The translations under genes and the position numbers were made by a program. A DNA stretch of 64,000 nt, taken from Pseudomonas sp. KK4. GTDB lineage: Bacteria; Pseudomonadota; Gammaproteobacteria; Pseudomonadales; Pseudomonadaceae. Every line of letters starts with the position of its first letter. Position 1 is the first letter of the stretch. Location of the stretch: positions 62,001-126,000 of the forward strand of contig NZ_LYVP01000006.1 in assembly GCF_001984065.1 (NCBI RefSeq). Reading direction: 5' to 3'. Shown here in pieces: positions 1-8,331 of the stretch. The notes beneath the pieces were generated by a model that saw only the letters and a program-made list of their open reading frames with translations, did not search any database and was not told the origin of the DNA.

Positions 1-107
1 GGCTGACCGGCGACCATGCCCACTTCAAACTGGCGCTTGAGGGCGAACTTCACCACCAGGTCCTTGGCCGCCCGCGGGCAGGCGTCGGCATCGATCCATA
101 CGCGCAT
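1..107 (-). CDS. YaiI/YqxD family protein (UPF0178, DUF188), N-terminal part
   Basis: Only the first 35 or so codons are inside the window; the gene runs off the left edge. It begins MRVWIDADACPRAAKDLVV, which is the conserved start of the YaiI/YqxD family: short cytosolic proteins with a PIN-like fold and no proven function. A strong Shine-Dalgarno sequence (GGAGG) sits just upstream on the minus strand at 116-120 and fixes the ATG at 107. The family assignment comes from the DADACP motif. The rest of the gene cannot be judged here. Confidence 0.85.
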   Translation of the reverse strand, partial: MRVWIDADACPRAAKDLVVKFALKRQFEVGMVAGQ

Positions 108-130
108 CGTTTTTTCCTCCGTTAAAAGCA

Positions 131-194
131 TCGCGGGCAAGCCTCGCGCCTACAGGTTAACGCTAAACCTGTCAGGCGCGAGGCTTGCCCGCGA
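131..194. repeat. REP-like inverted repeat
   Basis: Two arms of about 28 bases (TCGCGGGCAAGCCTCGCGCC and its complement) flank a short spacer, giving a long near-perfect hairpin. It lies between the end of the FTR1 gene and the start of the YaiI gene, both leftward. It is a variant of the P. fluorescens REP families; a related copy is at 51291-51352. Confidence 0.8.
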
Positions 195-216
195 AAGGTG
201 AGCGCAGCGAATGCCG

Positions 217-2112
217 TTAAGCCGTCACCCGCCGCTTCTCCGCCACCCAGCTGCGGCCATACAGCACGACAATCGCAACGATCGCCACCGCCTGGGCAGT
301 CAGCGAATAGGCATCGGCATGAATCCCCAGCCATTCGAAGTCGAAGAACGCCACCGGTCGCGTGCCGAAGATCCCCGCCTCCTGCAGCGCCTTCACGCCA
401 TGGCCGGCGAACACCACCGACAACGCGCAGAGCAGACCGGCGTTGATGCTGAAGAACAGCGTCAGCGGCAACTTCGCCGAGCCGCGCAGGATCACCCAGG
501 CCAGCCCCACCAACAGCACCAGCGCCGTCGCACCGCCGGCCAGCACCGCGTCGTGGCCAGCAGGACCTGCCTGCAACCACAGGGTTTCGTAGAACAGAAT
601 CACTTCGAACAGCTCGCGGTACACCGAGAAGAACGCCAGAACCGCAAAACCAAAGCGCCCGCCGCCGCCCACCAGGCTGCTCTTGATGTAATCCTGCCAG
701 GCGGCGGCATGGCGACGGTCGTGCATCCACACACCGAGCCACAGCACCATGACACTGGCGAACAACGCTGTCGCGCCTTCCAGCAACTCACGCTGCGAAC
801 CACTGACGTCGATGGCATAGGCTGCCACCGCCCAGGTCCCCAGACCGGCGAGCAGCGCCAGGCCCCAGCCGATGTTGACGCTGCGCACCGCCGATTGCTG
901 GCCGGTGTTGCGCAGGAACGCCAGGATCGCCGCCAGCACCAGAATCGCTTCCAGGCCTTCACGCAGCAAAATCAACAGGCCGGAGATGTAGCTCAGCGAC
1001 CAGCTCAAGCCATCGCTGCCCAGCAGGCCAGCCGAGGTTTTCAATTTAACCTTGGCCGCGTCCAGGCGCTGCTCGACCTGCTCCACCGGCAAACCATCCT
1101 GCAGCGACTGACGGTACGCCATCAGCGACTTTTCCGTGTCCTTGCGCACGTTGGCGTCGACGTTGTCCAGGGAGCTTTCGACCAGTTCGAAACCTTCCAG
1201 GTACGCCGCTACCGACAGGTCATAGGCCTGATCGTGGTCGCCGGCACGGTAGGCCGCGACGCTCTTGTCCAGCGTGGCGGCGGTATAGTCGAGCAACTGC
1301 GCCGGGCCACGCTTGACCTGCGGCGGTTGCGCCCGTTGTGCGCGGAAGGTCGCGGCAGCCTGCGGACCGTCGGCGGCCTGCACTTCGGCGGGTGTCTGAC
1401 GGGCCAGGTCGGCAATGTTGTAGACCTTGTCGCCGCTGGCGGCCGCCGGGTCGGCGCTGAAGGTGGCGATGTAGGTGGCCAGGTCCCAGCGCTGACGGTC
1501 GTCCAGTTGATCGGCGAAAGCTGGCATGTCTGTGCCTTCGACCCCCAGGCCAACCGTGTTGTAGATCGCGTAGAGGCTCAGGTGATCCAGGCGTGCGTGA
1601 TCGCGCAGATTGGCCGGTGGTGGCGTCAGGCCGACACCGGCCGGGCCATCCCCGGCACCGCTATCGCCGTGGCACACCGAACAGTGCTGCGCGTACAGCG
1701 GCGCCCCACGGGTCGGGTCGGGGGTGATGATCGGCGCCTGGCTGACTTCATAGGCCACGGCCAGTTTCGCCCCCAGTTGCCGCGCTTGACGGGCCACTTG
1801 CGCACCGCTTTGACGGTCGGCTATCGCGCTGCGCAGCGCACTGACTCCCTGCTCCAGCCCAGTCTTTTCAGGCTTGGCCGGCATCGCACTGACCAAGCCT
1901 TGCAGCGCCTGGACGAATTCCAGCTGCTCGCGGTACTCAGCATCATTGACGACCGCACCGTCCTGCACCGCGTGCGGGTAGTCCGCGCCGATGTAGTCGA
2001 GCAGGTGCAGGGCTTGCGGCGCGCCTTCCACCGTGTCGGCCAGCAGATTGAAACTGCATAGGGCGAACACCGGCGCGATCAGCCAGGCCAGGAAACGGGA
2101 GGGGGCAATCAT
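217..2112 (-). CDS. cytochrome c / FTR1-family iron permease fusion
   Basis: This 631-residue protein fuses a periplasmic c-type cytochrome to a ferrous-iron permease. Residues 1-25 look like a signal peptide. The haem-binding motif CSVCH is at 144-148, with a likely methionine ligand in the DMPAF stretch near 196. The C-terminal half (about 370-625) is hydrophobic with about seven membrane segments and carries REGLE (384-388) and RELFE (499-503), the REXXE motifs FTR1/EfeU proteins use to bind iron. By analogy with FTR1-ferroxidase systems the haem domain could take electrons from Fe(II) during uptake; this is inference. No convincing Fur box was seen upstream. The gene stands alone. Confidence 0.88.
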   Translation of the reverse strand: MIAPSRFLAWLIAPVFALCSFNLLADTVEGAPQALHLLDYIGADYPHAVQDGAVVNDAEYREQLEFVQALQGLVSAMPAKPEKTGLEQGVSALRSAIADRQSGAQVARQARQLGAKLAVAYEVSQAPIITPDPTRGAPLYAQHCSVCHGDSGAGDGPAGVGLTPPPANLRDHARLDHLSLYAIYNTVGLGVEGTDMPAFADQLDDRQRWDLATYIATFSADPAAASGDKVYNIADLARQTPAEVQAADGPQAAATFRAQRAQPPQVKRGPAQLLDYTAATLDKSVAAYRAGDHDQAYDLSVAAYLEGFELVESSLDNVDANVRKDTEKSLMAYRQSLQDGLPVEQVEQRLDAAKVKLKTSAGLLGSDGLSWSLSYISGLLILLREGLEAILVLAAILAFLRNTGQQSAVRSVNIGWGLALLAGLGTWAVAAYAIDVSGSQRELLEGATALFASVMVLWLGVWMHDRRHAAAWQDYIKSSLVGGGGRFGFAVLAFFSVYRELFEVILFYETLWLQAGPAGHDAVLAGGATALVLLVGLAWVILRGSAKLPLTLFFSINAGLLCALSVVFAGHGVKALQEAGIFGTRPVAFFDFEWLGIHADAYSLTAQAVAIVAIVVLYGRSWVAEKRRVTA

Positions 2113-2280
2113 GAATGAATCTCAATTGGAAACACGAAGTAATATATTGTTCACTCCCAATCACTTTCACTCAAGCTTTGTTGTGCTGAATCCCGCAATC
2201 CCCGACGCATGCCAGTGATTCATCCTCTTGGTGTGAGGTCAGAAAGGGTAAACCTTATTCAGGACGGGACACGCCATATG

Positions 2281-2310
2281 AAAAAGGCGACCTGAACAGG
2301 CCGCCTTTTT
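2281..2310 (-). terminator. intrinsic terminator after the lysE-family gene
   Basis: A hairpin with arms AAAAAGGCG-CCTG and CAGG-CGCCTTTTT, one mismatch, flanked by A and T runs on both sides. It lies 70 bases past the stop of the leftward LysE-family gene and could work in either direction. Confidence 0.75.
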
Positions 2311-2378
2311 TTTGCACCCGGCTTTTGTGGCCAGTGAGCCTGTCGGATCGCCGCACCGTCGCGCTTGAGCGCGCGGGT

Positions 2379-3011
2379 TCAGACCGCCGCTTTGCGCAGG
2401 GTCGCCATGAACGCCGCCGCACCAATGAACAGCCCGGCAAAGGTGCGGTTCATGCGTTTCTGCTGCTTGGGTGTGCGCAACAGGCGCAGCACCTTGGACG
2501 CCAGCCCGGTGTAACCGGCCATGACGATCAGATCGACGCAGACCATGGTCACGCCAATGATCAGGTACTGGATCAGCAGCGGCGCGTGCGGGTCGATGAA
2601 CTGCGGCAACACCGCCAGCATGAACACCAAGGCTTTGGGGTTGCTGATGTTCACCAGAAAGCCACGGAACACCAGCGCCATCGGTTTGCCGATCGGGCGG
2701 ATGGCTGCGTCATCGCTCATGTCGCTGGGCAACGCGCGCCATTGCTTGATCGCCAGGTACACCAGGTAGGCCACACCGAACCATTTGATCGCATAGAACG
2801 CGGTGGCCGACGCGGTGAGAATCGCGCCGACACCGGCGCCGACAATGGCAATCTGCACCGCCAGGCCCAATTGCAGGCCCAGGGCGTTCCAGTAGCCACG
2901 CCAGAAACCGTATTGCAGACCGCTGGACATCGACGCAATGGCGCCGGCACCGGGAGACAGGCTGATCACCCAGCAGGCGGCAAAAAACGCCAGCCATGTT
3001 TGAAGCTCCAT
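2379..3011 (-). CDS. LysE/RhtB family amino-acid exporter
   Basis: This 210-residue inner-membrane protein has the usual six hydrophobic segments. Its N-terminus carries the family motif SLSPGAGAIASMSSGLQYG, close to the PGP signature of LysE/RhtB exporters, which pump amino acids or homoserine lactones out of the cell. The length fits the family (about 205-215). The minus-strand sequence GAGGTGTGCAATG gives a good ribosome binding site for this ATG. The exported substrate cannot be read from the sequence. It is a single gene flanked by a terminator downstream and a REP repeat upstream. Confidence 0.9.
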   Translation of the reverse strand: MELQTWLAFFAACWVISLSPGAGAIASMSSGLQYGFWRGYWNALGLQLGLAVQIAIVGAGVGAILTASATAFYAIKWFGVAYLVYLAIKQWRALPSDMSDDAAIRPIGKPMALVFRGFLVNISNPKALVFMLAVLPQFIDPHAPLLIQYLIIGVTMVCVDLIVMAGYTGLASKVLRLLRTPKQQKRMNRTFAGLFIGAAAFMATLRKAAV

Positions 3012-3111
3012 TGCACACCTCGACTCAGAATCGTGACAACTGTCTAAGCTAATGCGGCTTTGGGCGGATGACCATTGATTTTTTTGCGGGATGTTACAAC
3101 TTTAGGGCCCC

Positions 3112-3176
3112 TTCGCGAGCAAGCCCGCTCCCCCATGTGCACTCGATCCACTGTGGGGGTCGGGCTTGCTCGCGAA
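3112..3176. repeat. REP doublet (inverted pair)
   Basis: Two facing copies of the REP motif, TTCGCGAGCAAGCCCGCTCC and its complement, with a short spacer. It lies between two leftward genes, downstream of the mscS-like gene and upstream of the lysE-like gene. Confidence 0.9.
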
Positions 3177-3201
3177 AGCCATGGATCAGGCAACAGAAAC
3201 C

Positions 3202-3783
3202 TTACTTTTCAAAACCGCTCGAAGGGAATGCATCGCTGCCCCGCCAACGCCGCACCGACCGCTGGAAGAACAGGCTGTTGGGCACCTGCACCATGGCACT
3301 GCCCGTGCCCAGTTCCTGCGCCTCGATCAGCGTGGTGTACAGCAGATTGATCGCCACCACTCGCCCCTTGACCCCGGGCTTGTCGGTGGTGTCCACCAAC
3401 TCGACCACGTCACCGATCCGGAACGGGCCCACGGTGAAGATCAGGATCGCGCACAGCAGATTGGAGAGCACACTCCACATGGCGAAAAACGCCACCGCTG
3501 CGACCGCGACAAAACCGGAAAGCGCCGTCCACAGTACGGTGGCCGACACCCCGAGGCGCTCGAGCACGAAAATCAGCGCGCTGCCCATGATCAGCCAGCG
3601 CAAACCGCCACGCAGCGGCATCAGCAATTGCGGTGGGAAGGGGTAGCGCTCACCCAGTCGGGTCAGGCCCTTGGCCACGAACCGCTGGGCGATGTAACCC
3701 GCCAACAGGATCAGCAGAATTTGCACACCGAGCCAGATCGGCTCAATCCACATTGCCGGCAGCGGCAGCTTGAACGCATCCAT
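3202..3783 (-). CDS. MscS-family small mechanosensitive channel
   Basis: A 193-residue membrane protein of the MscS family, which opens under membrane tension to release solutes during osmotic downshock. Hydrophobic helices lie at about 13-33, 60-78 and 85-115. The last is the pore-lining type (GFVAVAAVAFFAMWSVLSN) and is followed by the beta domain (FRIGDVVELVDT...GRVVAINLLYTTL). It is shorter than E. coli MscS (286) and lacks most of the C-terminal cage, as do many short Pseudomonas paralogues. Its ATG overlaps the stop of the upstream ABC-F gene by one base (TGATG), so the two are probably translationally coupled. Confidence 0.88.
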   Translation of the reverse strand: MDAFKLPLPAMWIEPIWLGVQILLILLAGYIAQRFVAKGLTRLGERYPFPPQLLMPLRGGLRWLIMGSALIFVLERLGVSATVLWTALSGFVAVAAVAFFAMWSVLSNLLCAILIFTVGPFRIGDVVELVDTTDKPGVKGRVVAINLLYTTLIEAQELGTGSAMVQVPNSLFFQRSVRRWRGSDAFPSSGFEK

Positions 3784-5693
3784 CAGGACAGCGACTCCAG
3801 CTCCGCCTGCATGCTTTCGAGCAGTTCCAGAGCTTCCATCCAGGCCTCTTCCAGCTCCGCTTCACGCACCTTCAGCTTGGCCTGCTCGGCCAGCAGATCG
3901 CGCAATTCGTTCTTGCGCATTGGCTCGTAGATGTCGCTGTCGCCCAGGCTGACATCGATTTTCGCCAGCTTCTCGTGCAGCTTGCCCAACTCGGCTTCAA
4001 GCTTGTCAGCCTCGCGCTTGTGCGGTGCCAGTTGCTGACGCAGTGCAGCGGCGGCCTGACGCTGGGCCTTCTTGTCGGTCTTGTCCGGGTTGACCGCAGT
4101 GGTGCTCACCGGCGCATTGCGCTGACGATATTCCACCAGCCAGCGGGTGTAGTCCTCCAGGTCGCCGTCGAACTCTTCGACCTTCCCGTCCGCCACCAGG
4201 TAGAAGTTATCGGTGGTGCTCTTGAGCAGGTGACGATCGTGGGAGACCACCAGTACCGCGCCACTGAATTCCTGCAGGGCCATGGTCAGCGCCAGGCGCA
4301 TTTCCAGGTCCAAGTGGTTGGTCGGTTCGTCGAGCAGTAACAGGTTCGGCCGGTCCCAGGCGATCAAGGCCAGGGCCAGGCGCGCCTTCTCGCCACCGGA
4401 GAAGTTCAGCACCGGCTCGTCGATTCGCGCGCCACGGAAGTCGAAGCCGCCGAGGAAATCGCGCAGGGTCTGCTCGCGCTCGGTCGGGGCCAGACGCTGC
4501 AGGTGCAGCAACGGGCTGGCCTTGGCGTCCAGGGAATCAAGCTGATGCTGGGCGAAGTAGCCGACGACGGTGTTCTCGCCGCGGGTCAAGCGACCGGCCA
4601 GGGGCGACAGTTCGCCGGCCAGGTTCTTGATCAGGGTCGACTTGCCCGCGCCGTTGGGGCCAAGCAAACCGATCCGCGCACCCGGGGTCAGTTGCAGCTT
4701 GACCTTCTCCAGCACGGTCTTGTCGCCGTAGCCCAGGCGGGCATCGGACAGGTCGATCAGCGGGCTGGAAATTTTCTGCGATTCGCGGAAGACGAAGTCG
4801 AACGGCGAATCGACGTGGGCAGCGGTCAGCTCTTCCATCCGCTCCAGCGCCTTGATCCGGCTCTGGGCCTGACGGGCCTTGGTGGCCTGGGCCTTGAAGC
4901 GTGCGATGTAGCTTTCCATGTGCGCACGCTGCGCCTGCTGCTTCTCGTAGGCCTGCTGTTGCTGGGCCAGGCGTTCGGCACGGGCACGCTCGAAGGCGCT
5001 GTAGCCACCGCGGTACAGGGTGATCTTGCGTTGATCGACGTGGGCCACGTGATCGACCACGGCATCGAGGAAGTCCCGGTCGTGGGAGATCAGCATCAGG
5101 GTGCCTGGATAGCTCTTGAGCCACTCTTCGAGCCAGATGATGGCGTCGAGGTCCAGGTGGTTGGTCGGTTCGTCGAGCAGCAACAGGTCCGAGGGGCACA
5201 TCAGGGCCTGGGCCAGGTTCAGACGCATCCGCCAGCCGCCGGAGAAATCCCCCACCGGGCGGTCCATCTGCTCGTTGGTGAAGCCAAGGCCTGCCAGCAG
5301 CTTGCGGGCCCGGGCGTCGGCGGTGTAACCGTCGGCACTGTCGAGCTCGGAGTGCAGGCGGGCCTGTGCGGCACCGTCATGGGCCGCTTCGGCTGCCGCC
5401 AGGTCACGTTGCACCTGGCGCAGGCGAAGGTCGCCATCGAGCACGTAGTCGACCGCCAGGCGATCAAGGGTATCGACCTCCTGGCGCATGTGGGCGATAC
5501 GCCAGTCGGCCGGCAGGAAGCAATCACCCGAATCCGGGTGCAGTTCGCAGCGAAGCAAGGCGAACAGGCTCGATTTGCCGGCGCCGTTGGCACCGATCAG
5601 GCCGGCTTTCTGGCCGGCGTGCAGGGTCAGCTCGGCGTCTTCTAGCAGACGTTGCGGGCCACGCTGTAAAGTCAGGTTCTGAAGTCGAATCAT
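3783..5693 (-). CDS. ABC-F family ATPase, YheS-like
   Basis: A 636-residue protein with two ABC ATPase cassettes and no membrane segments, as in ABC-F translation factors that act at the ribosomal exit site. Walker A motifs are GANGAGKSSL (about 32-41) and GPNGAGKSTL in the second half. Signature motifs are FSGGWRMRL and FSGGEKARL, and each Walker B is followed by DEPTNHLD. A charged interdomain linker (about 225-290) and a C-terminal coiled coil (about 550-636) complete the layout; the length matches E. coli YheS. The start is taken at MIRLQNLTLQRG rather than an ATG 33 bases upstream because family members begin there. It is followed directly by the mscS-like gene. Confidence 0.92.
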   Translation of the reverse strand: MIRLQNLTLQRGPQRLLEDAELTLHAGQKAGLIGANGAGKSSLFALLRCELHPDSGDCFLPADWRIAHMRQEVDTLDRLAVDYVLDGDLRLRQVQRDLAAAEAAHDGAAQARLHSELDSADGYTADARARKLLAGLGFTNEQMDRPVGDFSGGWRMRLNLAQALMCPSDLLLLDEPTNHLDLDAIIWLEEWLKSYPGTLMLISHDRDFLDAVVDHVAHVDQRKITLYRGGYSAFERARAERLAQQQQAYEKQQAQRAHMESYIARFKAQATKARQAQSRIKALERMEELTAAHVDSPFDFVFRESQKISSPLIDLSDARLGYGDKTVLEKVKLQLTPGARIGLLGPNGAGKSTLIKNLAGELSPLAGRLTRGENTVVGYFAQHQLDSLDAKASPLLHLQRLAPTEREQTLRDFLGGFDFRGARIDEPVLNFSGGEKARLALALIAWDRPNLLLLDEPTNHLDLEMRLALTMALQEFSGAVLVVSHDRHLLKSTTDNFYLVADGKVEEFDGDLEDYTRWLVEYRQRNAPVSTTAVNPDKTDKKAQRQAAAALRQQLAPHKREADKLEAELGKLHEKLAKIDVSLGDSDIYEPMRKNELRDLLAEQAKLKVREAELEEAWMEALELLESMQAELESLS

Positions 5694-5743
5694 AATGGCG
5701 GCGGAGTCTACCAGCTTCGCTCGCAACTGGCGCGAGTAGCACT

Positions 5744-6208
5744 ATGTCCTCTGACCTGTGGAGCTTTTCCGTTGAAACCTACATCCGTCGCGGCGCTGAA
5801 CCCGCGTGCCTGCAGTTGCAGTCAGCGGGTGTGAACGTGTGCCTGCTGCTGTGCGGGTTATGGCTGGAGGCGCGTGGCGTTGCCTGCACCGAACAGCGCT
5901 TGCAGTCGCTGCGAGTGACGGCAGGGCCTTGGGATACGGATGTCGTGCAACCGCTGCGGGCCTTGCGCCAGCAATGGAAAGCCGCCGCCAGCTTGGATGC
6001 CGGGCTCAATGAATTACGCAGCCAAGTGAAGTCACTGGAAACGGAAGCGGAAAAACATCTGTTGTTGCGCCTGGAGCGATCGGCAGAACGCTGGCCGCAA
6101 GATGGGACGACCGAGACATCGGCCTGGCTCGAAGGGGTAGCGGCGGGCGCCGCACACCTGAACCGCGACGCGCTGCATCAGCTGCGCGTCGCGGCAACCG
6201 GCACTTAG
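5744..6208 (+). CDS. TIGR02444 family protein (DUF2390)
   Basis: A 154-residue soluble protein with the family opening DLWSFSVETYIRRGAEPACLQLQ and the following helix-rich LLLCGLWLE segment. TIGR02444 proteins are found in gamma-proteobacteria next to a yheS-type ABC gene, as here, where the two are divergent with 50 bases between them. The function is unknown. The 3' end is convergent with algP and the two stop codons overlap within the four bases TTAG (6205-6208). The start codon has only a weak ribosome binding site. Confidence 0.85.
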   Translation: MSSDLWSFSVETYIRRGAEPACLQLQSAGVNVCLLLCGLWLEARGVACTEQRLQSLRVTAGPWDTDVVQPLRALRQQWKAAASLDAGLNELRSQVKSLETEAEKHLLLRLERSAERWPQDGTTETSAWLEGVAAGAAHLNRDALHQLRVAATGT

Positions 6209-7413
6209 GAGGCGCTGGTTGGGGTGTTGCTGGTGCTCGACGGTGCCACTGGCGTTGGCGCACTGGTGGTGGCCGTCGAGGCAGGGGCTGCCGGCGCAGG
6301 GGCGGCCGAAGCGGTTGGCGCCGGGCTTGCTGGCTTGGCGGCAGGCGCCGGGGTCGGCTTGGCAGCAGCGGCCGGCTTTTTCACGGCTGGTTTGGCGGCA
6401 GGCTTGGCGGCTGGTTTTGCAGCCGGTTTGGCTGCGGCCGGTTTGGCTGCTGGTTTAGCGGCAGCTGGCTTGGCAGCGGTTGCTGGTTTGGCGGCGGCAG
6501 GTTTGGCAGCGGCTGCTGGTTTAGCGGCAGCTGGTTTGGCCGCTGGCTTGGCCGCAGCAGGTTTTGCAGCAGCGGTTTTGGCCGCTGGTTTTGCGGCAGG
6601 TTTTGCGGCAGGTCTTGCGGCTGGCTTGGCAGCGGTTTTAGCTGCAACTGGTTTCGCAGCTGGCTTGGCGGCCGGCTTCGCGGCTGCGGTTTTAGCCGCT
6701 GGTTTTGCGGCAGGTTTGGCAGCGGGTTTTGCCGCTGTGGTTTTCGCTGCAGCAGGTTTGGCAGCAGCCGTTCTTGCAGCAGGTTTAGCGGCGGTGGTTT
6801 TGGCAGCCACTGGCTTGGCGGCAGGCTTGGCAGTTGCAGTTTTGGCAGCTGGTTTTGCAGCGCTGGCAGCGACTGGTTTTTTCGCTGCGGGTTTGGCAGC
6901 AGCGGTTTTCGCAGCAGGTTTAGCGGCAGGTTTTGCTGCGGTCTTGGCCGGTGCTTTTGCGGCAACCGGTTTGGCAGCGACTTTCCTGGCAGGGGCCGCA
7001 GCCGCCTTGGCCGAACGCAGGGACAGTGCCTTGCCGACAGCCTCTTGCACGCGACCAACACCCTGGGCCAGTTTCAGGCTTTCCTGAGCGTCGCGCTTGA
7101 GTTGCAGGATGTAGCCACGAGTGTCCGACTGACGTTCCTTGAGGGCGTCGAGCAGGTCTTCGAGTTCCTTCACGCCATCCTTCGCCTTGGCTTGTGCCTT
7201 GGCTTTGCCGGCCGCTGCAGCGTCCTGCAATTTGGTGCGGGATTTGTGCAATTTCTCTTGAGCTTTGCCGCGCTGTTTTTCCAGTTTGGCGAGCAGTTTT
7301 TCAGCATCAGCCAAGGCTTCTGAACAAGCAGTTTCTAAGTGCTCGAGCAAGCTGCCCGACAGTTGTTGGAGCAGGTGCAACGGAGTGTTTACTGGCTTCT
7401 TGGTGGCCGACAT
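6205..7413 (-). CDS. algP: AlgP-like histone H1-like regulatory protein
   Basis: A 402-residue basic protein. Residues 1-130 are helical and charged, with family wording such as LLQQLSGSLLEHLETACSEAL and GYILQLKRDAQESLKLAQGVGRVQEAVGKAL. Residues from about 145 to 350 are a long run of KPAA/AKPA repeats resembling eukaryotic histone H1 tails. The last 50 residues are rich in P, A, S and T. In P. aeruginosa, AlgP (AlgR3) binds DNA and was linked to alginate gene expression. The length is driven by the repeat number and is prone to slippage. The neighbours FKBP, algQ, dsbB and hem match the algP locus. The start has a good ribosome binding site (CAGGAGGTAAACC). Confidence 0.92.
   Translation of the reverse strand: MSATKKPVNTPLHLLQQLSGSLLEHLETACSEALADAEKLLAKLEKQRGKAQEKLHKSRTKLQDAAAAGKAKAQAKAKDGVKELEDLLDALKERQSDTRGYILQLKRDAQESLKLAQGVGRVQEAVGKALSLRSAKAAAAPARKVAAKPVAAKAPAKTAAKPAAKPAAKTAAAKPAAKKPVAASAAKPAAKTATAKPAAKPVAAKTTAAKPAARTAAAKPAAAKTTAAKPAAKPAAKPAAKTAAAKPAAKPAAKPVAAKTAAKPAARPAAKPAAKPAAKTAAAKPAAAKPAAKPAAAKPAAAAKPAAAKPATAAKPAAAKPAAKPAAAKPAAKPAAKPAAKPAVKKPAAAAKPTPAPAAKPASPAPTASAAPAPAAPASTATTSAPTPVAPSSTSNTPTSAS
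6370..6990. repeat. tandem imperfect repeats encoding the AlgP KPAA tail
   Basis: About 600 bases of imperfect 9- to 15-base repeats of the type GCAGCGGGTTTGGC on the plus strand, encoding alternating Lys-Pro-Ala-Ala units of AlgP on the minus strand. The plus-strand complement also stays open for 287 codons as an Ala/Gly/Leu-rich artefact. Such tracts commonly change length between strains. Confidence 0.85.
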
Positions 7414-7606
7414 GGTTTACCTCCTGGCTGAAGTGAGTTGCGGCTCATACTAGACCTCTGCTGCAACCGCCGCTAGGGCATGTTGACACTATCGAAAGCG
7501 TCCTGTTGCAAAGCGGTGAAAAACTTCTGCAGTTGCGCAAAAGCAGTTCACCGTTAAGCACATTCACACTGGCATAATCGCTCGCATCTCAGGTCGGAGG
7601 GTGCCC

Positions 7607-8272
7607 ATGTCGCGCTACCTTTTTTTATCGCTGTGCGTGATTTTTTCCGTGGCCCAGGCCGCGGAAAAAAACCAGGAAAATGACGCTCACGATCTCGCTT
7701 ACAGCCTCGGTGCAAGCCTGGGCGAACGCCTGCGTCAGGAGGTTCCCGACCTGCAACTCAAGGCACTGGTCGAAGGCTTGCAGCAGGCCTATCAAGGCAA
7801 GCCACTGGCGTTGAAGGATGAGCAGATCGAACAGATTCTTGCCGAACACGAAGCCCGCGTCGCCATGCAGACACCCGCGCCGCAAAACGAACTGGCGTTG
7901 GAGCACGAGCAACGTTTTCTTGCCGATGAAAAAGCCAAACCCGGCGTGCGCGAACTGGCGGACGGAATACTGCTGACGGAGCTGACACCGGGCAACGGCG
8001 CCAAAGCCGGACCCAATGGAAAAGTGCAGGTGGTTTACATCGGTCGCCTGCCTGACGGCACCGTATTCGACCAGAACAATCAGCCGCAGTGGTTCAGTCT
8101 CGACAGTGTGATCAGTGGCTGGCGCAGTGCGTTGCAGCAGATGCCGGTCGGTGCGAAATGGCGGCTGGTGATTCCATCGGCGCAAGCCTATGGCGCCGAC
8201 GGTGCAGGTGACCTGATCGCGCCGTACACGCCCCTGGTGTTCGAAGTGGAGTTGCGCGGCGCCACCAGCTGA
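7607..8272 (+). CDS. FKBP-type peptidyl-prolyl cis-trans isomerase, exported
   Basis: A 221-residue protein with a signal peptide (MSRYLFLSLCVIFSVAQA, cleaved before AEKN), a helical dimerisation domain (about 25-115; AYSLGASLGERLRQE) and a C-terminal FKBP domain (about 120-220; GKVQVVYIGRLPDGTVFD, IPSAQAYGADGAG). It resembles FkpA/FklB periplasmic proline isomerases that help fold exported proteins. The ATG at 7607 is preferred over a GTG six bases upstream because GGAGG lies at 7596-7600, giving normal spacing. It is transcribed divergently from algP. Confidence 0.9.
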   Translation: MSRYLFLSLCVIFSVAQAAEKNQENDAHDLAYSLGASLGERLRQEVPDLQLKALVEGLQQAYQGKPLALKDEQIEQILAEHEARVAMQTPAPQNELALEHEQRFLADEKAKPGVRELADGILLTELTPGNGAKAGPNGKVQVVYIGRLPDGTVFDQNNQPQWFSLDSVISGWRSALQQMPVGAKWRLVIPSAQAYGADGAGDLIAPYTPLVFEVELRGATS

Positions 8273-8283
8273 CCGCACAAATG

Positions 8284-8310
8284 AAAACGGTGCGCCGAGG
8301 CGCACCGTTC
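8284..8310. terminator. bidirectional hairpin between fkbp and algQ ends
   Basis: AACGGTGCGCC and GGCGCACCGTT form a perfect 11-base-pair stem with a two-base loop, between the convergent stops of the FKBP gene and algQ. The flanking T runs are short, so its strength as an intrinsic terminator is uncertain. Confidence 0.65.
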
Positions 8311-8331
8311 AAAGGTCTTGCAGGAAGGGCT

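Noticed and set aside
211..2061. Plus-strand open frame of 616 codons opposite the FTR1 gene
   Set aside because: It is His/Gln/Arg-rich with no family wording and mirrors the GC-rich codon pattern of the real gene on the other strand.
2113..2280. Possible Fur box before the FTR1 gene
   Set aside because: The AT-rich stretch near 2130-2160 does not match GATAATGATAATCATTATC well enough in either orientation.
6224..7087. Plus-strand 287-codon Ala/Gly/Leu-rich frame opposite algP
   Set aside because: It is the reverse complement of the KPAA repeat tract and has no ribosome binding site.
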